In this document: piece by piece, positions 1 to 13,400 of the stretch | Layout of the letters: every line of letters begins with the position of its first letter | How positions within the stretch are numbered: position 1 is the stretch's first letter | NCBI GenBank assembly: GCA_030267565.1 | Contig: BRXU01000009.1 | Coordinates: forward strand, 2,254,001-2,318,000 | Length of the DNA stretch: 64,000 nt | DNA from: Pleodorina starrii | Lineage: Eukaryota; Chlorophyta; Chlorophyceae; Chlamydomonadales; Volvocaceae | Reading direction: 5' to 3' | Notes under the pieces: model-generated | The model's input: only the letters and a program-made list of their open reading frames with translations | The model's database searches: none | Told to the model about the DNA's origin: nothing | Position numbers and translations under genes: made by a program

Positions 1-3000
1 CGGGTGTGCTTGCCGGGGCGACAAAGCTGCGCCCACAGGCGGCGCGGCCTTCCCTCTCCCTCTTCTCCCTCGCCGAAGAATCCGTCGGCCTTGAAAACGC
101 GCCTACCAACTGTGCCCCGCCGGGCATGTAACAGGAGCCGACGCGAGCTTTCACCCAGAACGAGAGCTCTTTCACCAGCATTGAGCCGCTGCCGCAAGAG
201 GCGTGGCCGAGCGCCGCGCGCACAACACCGCGCACTGCCCCACCTGCCCCGCACCCCACATCCGCACCGCACCGCCAAACGCGCAATGCAATGCTTCGAG
301 CTGAAGAGCCCTGCGGCGTCCCAGCCATCAACTCAGTTTATGGCGCACTTGCCGCCGTCCCTACCTCCGCTCCCTTCGCCGCGCGCTCTATGGAACTGTG
401 GCCGCGCCCGCGGCCCCGTGTTATTTCCATGCTTCGAGTTCGCTCGCCTGGAGGCCCGGCTTCTCCGTCGGCGCTGCGGGCCCAGCCCCAACAGACAGAC
501 GGGGAGGATGCAACGACGTCGTGCGCAACCGCACAGTCCCACTCAGCGCCGCTCGCCCCACGTCAAGCTCAGCGAACCCCAGTCCAGCAGAGCACGAGAG
601 GCAGAGGCGCACACCCGCTCTCGTGTCCCGCGGCGCACCGGCGGCACACCCGCCTTGCGGACCCGCAGGGCAATTTGCCTGCGACAATAAGCCCGCAACA
701 GCCAACAACACAGCCTTCCTTCCTGGGGACACACCGCACGAGTGAAAAGAGACAGTGGCAGAGACGGCTCCGGCCGCCCTGGCAAGCAAAAGCCACAACG
801 CGGCCACACGACGCGGTGCACCCGCCGGGCCCTTGCGCGCCGGACCCCCGGCAATGCGCAGCACACAGGTGGTGCTGTCCTTATTACTGTACTGGCGCCG
901 GCGACGCCCCCGTGGACGGACGACGCCGGCGACGCCACAATACGGTACGTTATTTATGCAGCGCTATATCCGTGCTATGATAAAACCCCCGGCTCTCAGT
1001 TCCGCATCTCCTCCCCCCCCAGCTTCGCCCGGGGCAGAAACAAAATACAAACTGCCCGGCGCGGCAAGCGCACAAGATCTATTGTTGTTCAGCAGGACTC
1101 ACAGAACACGCGACCATGAGCGGGGCACGACAACGAAGCACCATCCGTGGCTGCACGGCTGGTGGCCAAACAGTGAGCAGTGCCGTATCTCTTTTTGATT
1201 CCATACCCCTTCCAGCTACCCCCCGCCCCCCGCCCCGCGCTTCGCGGCTCGATCCCCCCCAACCCCACTCCACCCCTTTTCCAGCAACCGATCCAACCCC
1301 GGCCCCTTCACGTACACCCACGTATGCACACACACATTAACAAGGCCTCTCAACACTCACCACCAGCACCAGCACCACCACCGCCACCACAGACAGTCCA
1401 CACACGCTCTTCTGAACCACTACCAGCACCACTACCAGCACACCCCAGAGGGCAGCAGCAGCAGCAGCGCCGGTGCACTGCCCCGTCCCCGTTCCGCAGC
1501 GGTAACAACAAGCGCGTGTAGGCAGCCGCAGCCTTCTCGGGGGGAAGGGGAAATAAACAAGAACCGCAGCGGAAGTGAATCACTCCCTTACCTTCTTCTT
1601 CCCCTTTGCCGGTCGCTCGTGCCCACACACACACATTCTCTCTCTCTCTCTCTCCCTCTCCCTTTCTCGTTTTTCTCTCATATGGCGCGTCTCTCCGACA
1701 CGGGGCGGTCTCGACGGGCAAAAGGGAAAACAGCCGCAAAGATGCGCTGCCCCGTCCAGGGCCGCAGGCACGGTGGGACACGCAACGATGCGCACACGTG
1801 GGCGCACGCAGATGCAGAGCACACACCCATCCCAATCACACACACGCATGCGTGCCGGCGCCGCCGCCGCCCCCCTGCGGCACCCCCCACCACCTGCGCC
1901 ACTCGGCGCCGGGGCCTCCTCCAATGCCCCGCCCCCAGCTCAACCGTGGCCCCCCCCCTCTCACGCCACGGCCCCACTTCGACCTACTTGGCCCAATGCT
2001 GCACAGGCATATGTTCCTCCCGCAAGGGTGCTTCAGCGCCGCGCAGCGCGCGGGACTCGGCTTCGCCGTCCGTTTCCCGCCCCCAGGCCGCCGGCGGCGG
2101 CCGCCGGCCGCCGCGGCAGCGCAGCACAACCCAGGAAGGGAAGCCGCCCAGCGGCGACGACCGCCTCGTCCCGCAGCCACAACCGACCACCCGATTCAGT
2201 GCGCACTGGGCCCCCAAGCGCAGAGTTAGTTACTTTTGACGCTTCCATTATTGTGGTACCGGTACCGATGTGCGGAGTCAGTTTTCAGTCCTGTAGCGCA
2301 CGCGCCGCGCCGCGAATGCGGGGCGAGGCGCGTGCATGGCCAAAGCAAGCAAGCAAGCAAGCAAGCAAGCAACGGAGCGAGCGAGCGAGCGTGCGAGAAA
2401 GCAGCAGTTATGCAGCACCCCGTGTCCACTCGATGGGTGGCTGGGTGGGTGTGCGGGTCAAGAGCGGCTGCGCCTTGACGGCCCCCTATGGCAAGCAGTG
2501 GCGCCACACAATGCAGGGAAGCCGGGCAGGAAAGGCAGGAAAGGCGGGCAGGGGGGGCCCCCGCACACCTCCCTCCTACTCCTCCCCCCCTTTCTGGCTC
2601 CCAATGGACCAACAGACAAACCGAACAGACCAACAAACAAACCAACCTTATCCTAGATGACCGATCGACCAACTAAGCCCACAAACCTCCATAACCCACG
2701 ACCTGGCGCCCAAAAGCACGCACGCACACACGCACGCACGCAGAAATACCTTTTTTCTTCATCCAGAAGCTCCAGCCTCCGTGGAACGAGTTTTAAAAGT
2801 CGATAAGCGGCTGGGCGGCGATAGGCGCAAAGCCAGACGCCGCCACGACGCAATCCGTGGAGGTGGGCGGGACGGCGAAGGCGACCCTCTCGCGCCCATT
2901 CACGCGCCCATCCCATCCCATCCCACCCCGGGGCGCACACGACCGCACACATCCACGCACGCACACACGCAGAAGCGTAACGCACATCCCGCATGCATCT

Positions 3001-4445
3001 GGATGCTCACGGAGGGGTAGGGAGGAAGGGCCTCACACGCTGAGCGCCGCGCGCTGCCGGGTGCGGCCCCATTGAGTCCACCACACCGCCGCAAGGGCGT
3101 GTGGACCATACCGGTAAACCCCTCAAGAGGCGGCGGCTTTCCATCCAACAGGCCGAATGCAGCTCCACAGTCCCCGCAGCCACCAGCGACCAGAGCCGTG
3201 CTCTCCGCGAGCAGCCACCCCCGCACGTGTGAGCGCACCGGCGGAACGTGTCCGACAGTCGCGGCCTCCCCCCCTCCGCCTCCCCCTTTCAAATCCCGAA
3301 CACCCCCCGCCCCCCCGACCCCAACTGGCAGCCCGGTCCCGTGGTCTTTGGAAAGGACACAATCTCTCCATGGAAGTTCCGAGAAAAGCACAGACCGACC
3401 GACCGACCGACCGACCGGCCGACCGACCGACCGACCGGCCGACCGACCGACCGACCGACCGGCCGACCGACCGACCGACCGACCGACCGACCGACCGACC
3501 GACCGACCGGCCGACCGACCGACCGACCGACCGACCGACCGACCGGCCGGCCGACCATTTCCCCCCCCCAAACAAGTCAAAAGCAGCCCCGTGTACTGTA
3601 CTTCAGTACTTGGCGATAGCAAAGGGAAGGGCAATGGCGGGATGCTCTGACTGATGGAGGGATACCGATGTATGCGGTTCGGGGGGTGGTAATCATACCG
3701 GGCGGGGGCAGGGCAGGGCAGGGGGCGAAAGCGGTTCCCCCCATGCAAAGAGGCAGGCAAAGGCAAAGACACCGGATCCGCAATGTCGATCAGTTGGCCA
3801 AACGTTCGGAATGGCGAGATCCACCCTTTCCACCACCAATTTCCACGCCGAGATGCCATCCTAGCATCATCAATAGCTCAGCGCAACTCAGCGCAACTCA
3901 TGCGCAACTCCTGTCCCGGTGCCTCTGCTGCGCCAATGGGGGAAACGGGGAGGGGTCAACGAAGCGCCGGGCCGCCCCCCCGCCGGCCCCGCCCCTCCGT
4001 GTCCCCCCTTGTCTGGGAAGTGCGGGCAGGGACGACGACTACCGCAGCCGCATCTTCCAAACACAAGACAACGATGGGCCACATCCAGTGCTGTGGCTCA
4101 GATGGTGTCACGGTGCGATACGTAAACCTCCCCGGGCCGCCCCCCGCCCCCCGCCCCCCGCCCCCCGCCCCCGCCCAGCAAATGGCTGGCGCTCGGCACT
4201 CAGGGTACACGCCCAAGCACAAAGACACACGTGTGTGTATAGTTTTTAGTTTTTACTTCATTTCTTTTTGGGTGCAGGTGCGCTCTATAGACATCACATC
4301 ACGCAAGACATCACATCACATCACATCACATCACACAAGACATCCCACTCTCTCAAGATACCGCGCTCTCCCTCTCGCTCTCCCTCCCTCCCTCTCCCTC
4401 TCTCCCTCTCCCTCGAGACACATCCCACCCAGCGACGATGCGGCT
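1..4445. other. GC-rich region downstream of the cyclase gene, no gene assignable
   Basis: Many short frames overlap on both strands, but I could not link any of them with splice sites or match them to a family. The stretch 3060-3360 reads open in several frames and 4080-4135 looks mildly coding, so a gene may be hidden here. Part of the region must be the 3' UTR of the minus-strand cyclase, whose stop codon is at 4446-4448. It also holds CA/CT-rich tracts, an AAGC run near 2343-2370 and a GACC array at 3393-3556. Confidence 0.4.
3393..3556. repeat. GACC tetranucleotide array with GGCC variants
   Basis: About 160 bases of tandem CCGA units are interrupted at intervals by CCGG. The long Pro-Thr-Asp-Arg reading frames across it are a by-product of the repeat and are not counted as genes. 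Confidence 0.9.
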
Positions 4446-7400
4446 TCACCAGACCGTGTTGAACAGGAAGGACGGATTCTTGCCGCTGCTGCTGCCCATG
4501 CGGGAGGTCCTCCGCACGGCGCCGGGCGCCCTGCCGCCGCCGCCGCCGGCGCCGCCGGAGGCGCCACCCTCCGTCCGTGTCGCTCCCGAAGCCAGCCCGC
4601 CCGACGCCACCGCGGACATCTTCTCCGTCACCGCCGACACCACGCCGTGCGCCGCCGAGACGCGGTCGCCGATGCTGGTGGCGCAGCCGCCGGCGCCGCT
4701 GCCCAGACCGGCGCCCCCGATCGCGCCGCTGCCAGGTGTGCAGCCGGTGCTGGGCGTGCTGCCGGTGCCGAAAGCGCTGCCGGCGCCGGGGCCGGCAACG
4801 GTGGCGGCGGCCGCAGCTATGGCGGTGGCGTGCGCGCGGACGGCGATGCGCGCCAGGTTGTTTGAAACGTGGTTGGGCGGGACCAGGCCGTCGGGCCCCC
4901 CTGGAGTGCTCATGGAGGCTGCGGCTAGGTTGCTGGGCAGCGCCAGGCTGGGGGTCTGCTTCAGGAGGTAAGTCTCCATGATTCCCTTGCCCTTCACCTG
5001 AGGCAGGGCAGGGCAGGGCAGGGCAGGGCAGGGCAGGGCAGGGCAGGGCAGGGCAGGGCAGGGCAGGGCAGGGCAGGGCAGGGCAGGGCAGGGCAGGGCA
5101 GGGCAGGGCAGGGCAGGGCAGGGCAGGGCAGGGCAGGGCAGGGCAGGGCAGGGCAGGGCAGGGCAGGGCAGGGCAGGGCAGGGCAGGGCGGGAGGAACAA
5201 GAGCCGCAGGGATGGGCGACAAGTGTTCAAGGGAGGGATTATCCACGTATAGACCGGAGCCCGAAAACGGTAGCGGGCGCTCGGTCGCCCGAGGGGGCGA
5301 CAGAGCGCAAGGCGGGCGGCGGAGAGGGGCAGAGTGTGGCAGTCACAAAGCGGCGATAGGCTGACGCGCGGAGTGGGTCGAAAGGAGGTGATAACTGAAG
5401 CCGAAACAACGACCCACCAAGTCCCCCAGCCTCGTTCGGTGAGTATCGGGCGGCAGTATAGCCTTGCAACCCAGCCAGCCACCCAGCCAGCCAGCCACCC
5501 AGCCAGCCACTCACCCAGCCACCCAGCCACCCACCCACCCACCCACCCAGCCACTCACCCAGCCACCCAGCCACCCACCTGCACGCCACCCGTCGGCTCC
5601 CAGTCCTCTCCCTGCACCAGCGCGTGCGTGGCTGCCGACACCTGGATCCTGCCGTACGGACAGGTGGACTCCATGCGGCTGGCGGTGTTGATGGTGTCCC
5701 CAAAGAGGCAGAACCGCGGCATGCGGGTGCCCACCACGCCGCTCACCACGGGGCCGGTGTGGATGCCAACCTGCGAGGCGGCGCGGCGCGGCGCGGCGCG
5801 ACGTAATGGCGAGTTTGGGCGAGTTTGGGCATGTATGGGCCTGTTTTGCGTATTTATTGTGTTTGGCCAGGAGGCTACCGGAGGAAAATGAGGGGGTGAA
5901 GCGAACGAAAAGGTGGGCGGGACCCGGGGATGGACGGACTCGTGTGCCAGCAAGCCGCCTTAGAGGACTGGGCGAGGACTGGGCCGCCGCTAATGCCACC
6001 GACGACAACGTGATGGGGATCGGGCGCCGATGGGCCACGGAGCTGCTCACTCGCGCGGTTCAGGCCTCACTACAACTGCCAACCGCTACCGGCCAACCGC
6101 ACCAACCCACCCGCAGCTTGACCGGCTCGTGGGTCGTGGGCAGCAGCACCTTCTGGGCGTCGCGTAGCATCGCCTGTCGACAGGCAGGCAGGTCGGGACC
6201 ATGATGGAGCAAGACGGAGTGAGCGCTGAGCCATGATGGAGTGATGAGCCATGATGGAGCCAGACGGAGTGAGCGCTGAGCCATGATGGAGTGATGAGCC
6301 ATGATGGAGTGAGACGGGGTGAGCGGGCAGATGACGGAGCGGGAGTGAAGGCAGGTCGGGCAAATGGTGTGTGCCAAGGTCTTCACCTTGGCAAAGGACA
6401 GCACGCGCCAGGCCTGCAGGTTGTCACACGAGTCCTTGCGCACGGCGGCGAAGCCGTCAGCGTCCTTGCTGATTAGCCCGCCAGCCACCATGTAGCAGTC
6501 TGGAGGAGGGGGAAGGGGACGGGGCAGCGGGGCCAGGGCGAGGGGCGGCAGGGCGATAGGCCAGGGCGAGGGGTTGGCAGGGCGAGCAGCGGCGTCCCTT
6601 AGCTCCCGGGTCTCCAAACAAACACCAGGACCCGAAGCCGAGCAGCAGCTCTCAAAACCAAAGCCATTTCCTCTTGCCTTCCCGCTGCATTTCGATTTCA
6701 AGAGGCGGAGGCGCGACAAAGCGTTGTTGAGCTTCTGCGCGCATTCCTCGCTCCTACACGGGGGGCCTTGACACCAACACCAGCCGGGTCCAACAGGGCA
6801 AGGCGCCCAGGACACAGGCAGCACGGCCGCTGGGAGGAGCCTTTGCCTCCGGAGCATGCTCCCTACCCAGTACGACCGCCGGCTCCCTCCATGGCTCCCG
6901 ACACAGAAGCCCGCGCACGAGCCCCTCCCCCTAAATATCGTTCTCGACGCGCAAGCCCGCCGTCCCCCATTTCCTGCCCTCTGCAGGGAAACGGGACCCG
7001 CCGGCCCGCCCCCACTCCGCCAGGCGCGCATCGGCCCTCTCCGCCCAGGCACCAGCAAACGGCCGAGGGCCCAGCGCCCAGCCAGCAACCCATCGCGGTG
7101 CGCCAGCCCCCTGCCCCCCTGCGCCTGGAGGCCGGCCGCACCTCCAATGGTTTCAACCTGGGGTGCACAAGGGGGGGGCACGGAAAGGGGCGGTCGTGCT
7201 CACTCAGCGCAAACGTCGACGGCGCGCCAAGAAAGGACACGACGATCAGCAGGGATATGGGTTGGAAGGGTACACATTCACAAGGACGGCAGAGGCCCGC
7301 CCGTCGAGCGTCAACACGACCGGCGCAACAAAGTCGCCCCCCCCCCTGTTCCGCTCCGAGACCAGCGCACAGGGAGTGCGGGGCGCACCTTGTAGACCCC

Positions 7401-10400
7401 GTAGATGTCCAGCAGCGTGTCTGCGGCGGCGGCGGCAGACGGGGCGTAATGGCTCCGGTCAGGCGAAGAAGGGCGCCAGCGCGAACGGCACAGAAGGCAT
7501 AGGGCCCACGGATCGAGCGGCGCGGTGGAACAGCGCGTGGAGCAGCGCGTGGAACAGCGCGGTGGAACAGCGCGTGGAGCAGTGCGGTGGAACAGCGCGT
7601 GGAACAGTGCGCTGCGTGCGCCGGGTGGTCGGTCGCACACGTGACATGAGCACATGACGACTGGTCTGGGCCGACAACAACCACAAAACGCATTACATAC
7701 AAGAGGTCGCGAATGCCTTACCGGCCGGGCCCCACCCCCAAATCCCTGACGCTTGGCAACCCTCAACAGCCCGCCCTCAAGGCCGTTCTTCTTGAGGGCC
7801 CTCGTCCGCACGTCCTCGGTGGACGTCCTGGCTCGCCATTGCGCCACCCACCCACCCACCCCACCCAGCCCCCCCCAGGCGGCGCCCTACCGAATCTGAT
7901 GTACAGGTCGTTGAGGAACTTCATCACCGCCTTCGCGGGCACCTCCTTACACATGCTCGTGAACCCTGCAGACCGGCGGCGGCAGGCGGGCGGTTGCGCG
8001 ACGACAAAGGGACAACGGACTTTGGCCGGGCGGTCGCGTGGATGCAGGTGGGGTTGGCGGCTGTGGGCTAAACACGCACGTACGCGTCTCGCAACAACAG
8101 ACCTGTCACCGTAAAACGCGGTGCAGGAAGAGGGATCTGGGAGAGGTGCTGAGACGGATGCAAGGCAGTTGGGCCCCCCGGCTCGCGAGGGTAGGTGGTC
8201 CTCCAGGTTAGTGTTTCGAAACGCCAGCCATGTAATGTTGCCAGCCATGTAATGTAACACACATGCGCCAACCATGTAACAGAGTAACACACATACACGC
8301 ACAGCGAGGCCGCGCCGCTGTCAGTGTCGCCACCGCCGCAACTCCTGCACCGCCGCAGAGCCACGCACACTTGACCAGTTGACCAGTTGACGCGCGGGGG
8401 CTGCGGGCCGAGTCCAGAACCCCCCTTCCCCCGCCCGCCCGCAGCTGCGGGCGCGCGATGGACTCACCGACAATGTCCGCGAAGAGGATCGTCACCTGCA
8501 CCCACAGAGAGAGGCAGCAGGTAGCGAGGCGGCAGCAGAGAGCACACGCCAATCAACGGCTTGGGCCAGCAAACGACTGCGACGCACATTCGCACTGCTT
8601 GGGGCTATAGTGGAACGTGCAGCGATGGGCCCACAGATCGTCCCACATCGTCCCACCGCGGAGGGCGACCTACTGCCCCCGCCTCAGGCTCTTACCACGA
8701 CACGCATCCTGCATCCTGCGACCAATCCCGTATCGCCCACCTGCTCGTGGTCCGTCGCGGTCTTTGTAAGGTCCGGCATGGCGCTGAGCATGCGCAGGTT
8801 GAACTGGGAGGCGCGCTCCTGGTTCACAGCCGCCGAGTGGGCAATGTACTCCAGCACGTGCCTGCGAACCGGCAGGCGACGCAGGGGTGGAGAGAACAGA
8901 CCGATCCCGCGGCGGTCGCACTTTGGCGGGTGGGTCCCATTTAAGGGACCAAACCCCTTCTTAGCCGACGGACAACGGAGGGGGGTGACTCAGGTCTGCA
9001 GGCGGGGAGGCAGAGCAGCCCTGTGGGGTCGGGCCGTGAGGCCCTTCTGCGTCCATCTCGCCGCAAGACCCCTGTACAGGGTCCCTCATTGTTAAAACCG
9101 TGAAACCCTAAAACAGACTGAACCGAGGTCACATTGAGGCGGACAAGCTGAACCGGCCGGCGAAGCAGGGGCTGAAGGGACGCGGGGGCGCAAGCGGACC
9201 CCTGGGGCGGGGCGGCCGCCCACCGGCCGCAACCAGGGCCCGACACTGGGGCGGTCCCTAGAGCCGGTCACGTCAAGAGACCGCACGGCCGCGCGGGCCA
9301 TGCCATGCCAGCCAGCCAGCATGGAACAACCTAATCAGGTCAAGCGTGCATGAAGCATGGTTGCACACATGCGCCTTCCAGCCCGGCGGCTTTGCGCCGA
9401 CCGTGCTGCGAGCACGACTGAGGGATCGGCCCGTCCCTCGCGGCCAACGCCGCCTGCCCTGCCCTGCCGTACCTTGGGAAGATGTTCTCGCTGCGTGGGG
9501 AGACCGAAACCGGGCCAGGTGGGGGTGGGATGGAGGGCGACGACAGCCGCGCCGCGCCGCGGGGGGAGGGGCGCGCACGGTCGTGTGCGAGCAGATGGGA
9601 GAGGGGAGGAAGCGGAGGGACGCGTTATTGAGGGGCTGGTTGAGAAGGGGAACGGTCTCGCGACGGGTGGCTTCCTGCGCCTGGGGCCGACCAGAATCGC
9701 AATGGGGCAAAAACACCCACCATCAGTAAGGCGATCCAAGCACGGTATAACCAACCGCAGTCCAGGTACGGAACGCAACAACAACAGCAACAGCAAGACC
9801 CCCACCCCCACCCCCACCGCCACCGCCCCCACCCCCACCACCCCCACCGCCAACAGCAAACAGCAGCAACAAACAACTCACAGCAGCTTGTGCTCTGCCT
9901 CCATCACGTCCGCCAGCCGCCGCTCCAGCTGCACGCGGGCCGTGACGTCCTGCGGCGACATCAGCACGCGGCAGCGCACATACGGTGCAAGGATTTCTTT
10001 CAGTGTCTCGAGGGACGCACGCACATGGCGACATGGCATGGGACATGGCTACAAACGTCAGGGCCGGTCGATTGACCACCGTCCGTATATGTATATAAAC
10101 ACAGACATACTGACGGTGGTCAATGGTGTTACATGGTGGGAACCCGACAAAGAGAGCCCAAGAGCAAGCCATGCATGGTCTTGACGAGCCGAAGGCCACA
10201 GACGTGCCAACGGAGGTATCGACGACGAAGTAATGCGTCCGCAGCCCCCCACCCTGCCGTCCACAGCCCAACCCCCCAATCGTCCGCATCCCCTTTTTGT
10301 TTGGACGGTCGACGAGAGGGAAGTCCGAGCGAGACCCGACCCCTCACCGTCCGCACCCACTCACCGTTTGTACCACCATGACCACCTGCGACTTGGACAC

Positions 10401-13400
10401 CGGGTCCAGGAACGGCGTGGCCGTGATCTCGTGGAATGTCTGTAGCTCCTCACACGCCACGTGCCCGCGCACGTGTCCCGAGCCGTTCGCCGTCCCCGAC
10501 GCGATGGCCTCCCGCGACGCGCCCACCGTCGCCATCGTCGTGGTCAGGGCCGCCAGGGAAGACGACTCGTCCACCTCCGAAGCCGGATGGCCCTGCCCGC
10601 CGGTAACGCTGCTGCCCGTGCCGCCGCCGGCGGCGGGCAGCAGGGCGGCGGCGCCCATGGCGCGGGCGCTGGGCCGGCGATGGGTGCCGACGTTGAGATT
10701 CGAGCAGAGGAAGGTCGAGGTGGGGAAGCGCGATCCGTTCTGGGAGCTGAGGCCCACAGTGCCTGCGGGTGCGTGTGAGGGGGTTGTGTGGGGCGGGGAA
10801 CGCAGGGGGCGACGAGCGAGGGTGGGTGGGTGGATGGGTCGGTTTGCTCGGTTGCTGGCTGTTGGGCGTGGCAGGGGCAGGCAATAGGGGCCGGCGCGGG
10901 GAGGGAGGTCCGTGAGGTTGGGAGGGAGGGCCCCGTGCAAACAATTTAACAGAGATTCGGAAACGCTGTGTACCCTGGTTCGGTTAAGGGACAGCTGATT
11001 TGACAAAGCCAGCTTGTAAACCTCAGTGGGGGTTTAACAGGAAGGCTGCGCGCCGCGCCGCGCGCGCGCGCGCGCGCGAGAGAGAGAGCACGCGTACACG
11101 CGCACCTATGCTGCCGTCACCGGTGGGGTACACCCGCCCGCTGCCCGTCCGCAGCACCGGCTCCAGCATCTGCGCAAAGGACTGCCCGCTCGCCGCGCGG
11201 CGCACCGCCTGCCGGTGTTGCACGCCCGAATGCACCGAGTAGCTGTGCGCGTGCTGCAGCGGCTGCTGCTGGTGCTGCTGCGGTTGCTGCTGCTGCTGGT
11301 GGTGCAACCCAGCGCCGCCGCCGCCGCCGCCGCTTGCAGGCGGCGCTGGGCCCCCGGCATTGAGGAACGACATCATCCGCACCAGAGGCCGGTGATGGCC
11401 CGCCTTGGAGCCGAAGCTGAAGCTGGTGGCGGACTTGATGGAGGTGGCGGCAGCTATGCCGCAGGCGGCGCGCGGCAGGACGAGGTTGGGGTTGGAGCGT
11501 TCCGATTGGCGCATGGGCGCGCGACGCACCGACGCCGAGACCGCGTTGCCGCTGTGCACCTGCTTCAAGCCGCCGGCACCGCCGCCGCCGCCGCCGCCAC
11601 AGACGCTGACGGAGCTGCTGCGGGCGCCGATAGCGGCGGCAGCGTCGCGCAGGCCCAGGGCCGCCGCCGCCGCCACGGCCTGGCCCGCGGGGCTGCTGGA
11701 CCGGAGCGGCAGCGCCGCCGGCGGCGAGTCCGCCGCCGGCGGCGCGGCAGCGCCTGTCGGCGGCGGCGCCGCCTCCCGCACCGGCGACCCCGCCGGTGGC
11801 AACGTCGCAAAGAAGCGCGACGGCTGGCCATACCCGGGCGAGCCGTAGGGCGGCAGCTGCGGCGCGTTCCCCACGGCCGCGACGAAGTTGGTGCAGCTCA
11901 TGAGGTCCCGGTCGGTGTGCTGATGCGCCGACGGCTGCGGCGACACCAGCGAGCCGGCGCTGGGCGTGCGCGTCGTGGAGTGCGCCGTCGGGCCGCCCGG
12001 CGTGCCGTCGCCGAACGCCAGGGAGCGCTGCCGCCGCGGCACGCTCTCCACAAAGCTCTGGAGGTTGATCGGCGCGCCGCCGGCGCCGCCGACGTCGAGC
12101 AGCGCGCCCGCCACCGCCACGCCGCCGACGCGGCGGCTGTCGCTCGCGACGGACGAATGGTTGGCGGCGGAGGAGCTGCTCTGGGAGAAGCCGGCGTGGT
12201 GCTGCTGGTGCAGGAGCCAGGGCGTGGCCGGCGCCGCCGCCAGCGGCTGCGTCGCCTGGCGCCCGGCGGTCGATGGCTGCGACTGCGACTGCAGCGCGTC
12301 CTGCCATTGCGAGTGGCGGTACTGCCACTGCTGCCATTGGTCAACCGCGGAGCTCAAGGACGGCGACAGGAGCGACGGCGGCACCACCTCGGCTTGCTGG
12401 GCGGCGGAGATGGAGCCGGGCACGCCGCCGCTGGGGGGAGACGTCACGGGGACCGTCGGCGCCGGCGGCGCCGCCGTGGCGGCGACGGCGGCGGCTGCCG
12501 CCGCCGGGCTGGCTGCGCTGGGCGACAGGCCCAGGGCCCGCCCGGCTGCCAGCCTGGCCTGTACGGCACACTCGAAGCGCCGGGAGGCGCTCACGCGTGT
12601 GTCGACTTGGGTATCTGGGTCGCCAGCGGCACTGGCGGCGGCGGCGGCGGCGTCCCTGGGGGCTCCTGCAGGCTTGTCGTACCTGTCGAACCGGGCACGA
12701 CAAGGCGGCGAAGCAGGCCACGCGCAGGGCGCACTTTGGACAACGTCCTTGTCATGACTTATGTCGTGGGGAGGCGATTACGGTGCGCAAGACGCAGCAC
12801 GACGAGCGCAGGCGATACGATCGGACGCACAGGGTGAGCGGGCGAAGGGAGGTTTGTGCCACCCGCAATTTCGGGTTCAGCGTCGCGTTACCGTTGATGC
12901 TTGGACAAACGCCCCACTCAGCCGTCCGCGCTTTGTCTCGCGCCGACACTTCCTGTACATCCCCGGGCCAGCCCCGTCACGCCCACCTGCCGTCGCACAT
13001 CGCCGCGCCCAGCAGGCCCCACGTCGACTGCGCCAGCGCGTCCGCGGGGTTGCCATCCAGCCCCAGCGGCAGCCCGCTGCGCCGCCGGATGCGCGACAGC
13101 CGCGGGCTGCCGCCGCTTGCCGCGACGCCGTGCGGTAGTGACGCCGCCGCGCCGCCGGGTCTGTCCAGCAGCGCCAGCATTATGCCCGGCATGGTGTTTC
13201 CGCTGCTGGCGCGGCCGCCGGCGCGGTCGTTGCTGGAGCTGGGCACTGCCGAGAAGGTGGTGCTGCGGCGGGGAACCTTGACGGCCTTGGCGAAGCCGTC
13301 GGCGATGGCGGTGGCGGTGGCACTGGGGCGGACGGAGCGCGGCGAGCGCCTGACGGCGTCGGAAGGAAAGCGCGACGGCCGTGCCAACGGCGAAAATCCC

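Noticed and set aside
3123..3859. Arg/Asp/Pro-Thr and Gly-Arg-Ser-Val repeat proteins
   Set aside because: They are translations of a GACC microsatellite in several frames, with no splice support.
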